7,304 nt of DNA, taken from assembly GCA_963808455.1 (NCBI GenBank), contig CAWEHT010000036.1, forward strand, positions 1 to 7,304. Reading direction: 5' to 3'. This document shows positions 6,711-7,304 of the stretch, piece after piece. Every line of letters begins with the position of its first letter. The first letter of the stretch is position 1. Position numbers and translations under genes: made by a program. The stretch is from CAWEHT01 sp963808455 (lineage in GTDB: Bacteria; Chloroflexota; Anaerolineae; CG2-30-64-16). Below the pieces are notes generated by a model, which worked only from the letters and a program-made list of their open reading frames with translations, was not told where the DNA came from and ran no database searches.

Positions 6711-7304
6711 TGTGTGCCCGCAGTGGTGAGCTTGAGTCCCACCTGGGTCATGAACAAGCTGTTGGTGGAGGACAGCGTTATGAACCCGGACGCAGGTGCC
6801 ACAAATGTCCACCATACGGATCTGCCGGAGGTTGTAATTCCGGAATAATTGCCGATGGACGATTCTCCAGACTCTGCCGTGAGTCAAAGTTGTTGCCGAC
6901 AAGGGCGGTCCGTCATAACAATGTTCGTGACGATGCCATTAGACAGAGGAATCAGGCTGTAATTGGTTTGAAAAGCGAAAGAAGTGGCATTGGTAAAATT
7001 ATCATTGGTTGGCGATGAAACCAGGCACATATCCAGATTGAACAAGCCGTAGCCTTGGATCTGATGTGGTGCCATCAACGTCCAGCATATAGGAATTGCC
7101 CGCACTAATATAACTGGTGAACAGCCCCGTTCCATTGTGGGCAATCCCGGAAAACATACCAGTGGAATCCTCTGCCGGCGGAATACAACCTTAAGCCGGT
7201 TTGTGAGATAAACGTGCTGTTGGTGGTGGAAACGGTGATGTAGCCCGACTGTTCGGGCACAAAGGAGAACCACACGGTTCGATTTGCTGTGTTCAGCAGC
7301 ATAG
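6711..7304 (-). pseudogene. Fragment of a repeated beta-sandwich (PPC-like) extracellular protein, multiply frameshifted
   Basis: On the minus strand, runs of coherent peptide appear in changing frames. From the right edge: TVWFSFVPEQSGYITVSTT then QTGLRLYSAG; in another frame GMFSGIAHNGTGLFTSYISA and SYMLDVDGTTSDPRLRLVQ; then NDNFTNATSFAFQTN; then NNFDSRQSLENRPSAIIP; then GRSVWWTFVAPASGFITLSS and QVGLKLTTAG. The first and last blocks align with each other, so at least two tandem units are present. The motif order (NDNFxNAT, SVWWxFxAPxSGxIT) resembles bacterial pre-peptidase C-terminal-like domains in large secreted or surface proteins, common in Verrucomicrobiota and Planctomycetota. Frame changes fall near 7175, 7010, 6900 and 6842. 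Neither terminus is visible. It may be a decayed gene or a real gene read with errors; base composition differs from the rest of the window. Confidence 0.55.

Noticed and set aside
6605..7018. Plus-strand ORF through the citrate synthase / PPC junction
   Set aside because: No domain, antisense to both recognisable fragments and spans the suspected chimeric join.

Overview
The window is a mostly GC-rich bacterial segment (hand counts of a few 60-base lines give about 65-68% GC). Its last ~590 bases are distinctly less GC-rich, about 35-53% per line. Gene style (a NarL/LiaR-like regulator, an alpha/beta-fused 2-oxoacid dehydrogenase E1, an unassigned MFS carrier) suggests an environmental, perhaps Chloroflexota-like, bacterium. 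That assignment is weak and rests on no marker gene.

Layout: (1) 3-374 (+) is the 3' end of a NarL/FixJ response regulator. (2) 375-674 is a non-coding spacer with inverted repeats and two copies of a 31-base direct repeat. (3) 675-1929 (-) is an MFS transporter with one frameshift near its C-terminus. (4) 1930-2167 is a divergent intergenic region. It holds a good sigma70-type promoter for the rightward operon, a three-copy GAAA direct repeat at exact 10-base spacing (candidate DeoR operator) and a weaker leftward promoter. (5) 2168-2953 (+) is an intact DeoR-family regulator. (6) 3030-5114 (+) is a fused E1 alpha/beta subunit of a thiamine-diphosphate 2-oxoacid or acetoin dehydrogenase. (7) 5114-6492 (+) is the matching lipoyl-bearing E2 acyltransferase, with two peripheral-subunit-binding domains. 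(8) A strong hairpin at 6488-6519 separates E2 from a convergent citrate synthase 3' end (6526 to about 6710, -). (9) About 6711-7304 (-) is a lower-GC, multiply frameshifted piece of a repeated beta-sandwich (PPC-like) extracellular protein, joined directly to the citrate synthase fragment.

The central unit deoR-E1ab-E2 looks like one operon: E1 and E2 overlap by one base. Together they would oxidatively cleave a 2-oxoacid or acetoin and pass the acyl group to CoA. E3 (dihydrolipoamide dehydrogenase) is not in the window. A DeoR-type regulator suggests that a sugar-derived metabolite controls it; the substrate cannot be read from sequence.

A pervasive oddity is single-base indels: at least six interrupt otherwise well-conserved MFS, E1 and E2 genes, and about five more lie in the last 600 bases. 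Low-coverage sequencing or assembly error is the simplest reading, and the right-hand junction may be chimeric. I found no convincing new defence or mobile system. The most interesting leads are the phased operator, the DeoR-controlled fused E1/E2 complex and the dual-PSBD E2.
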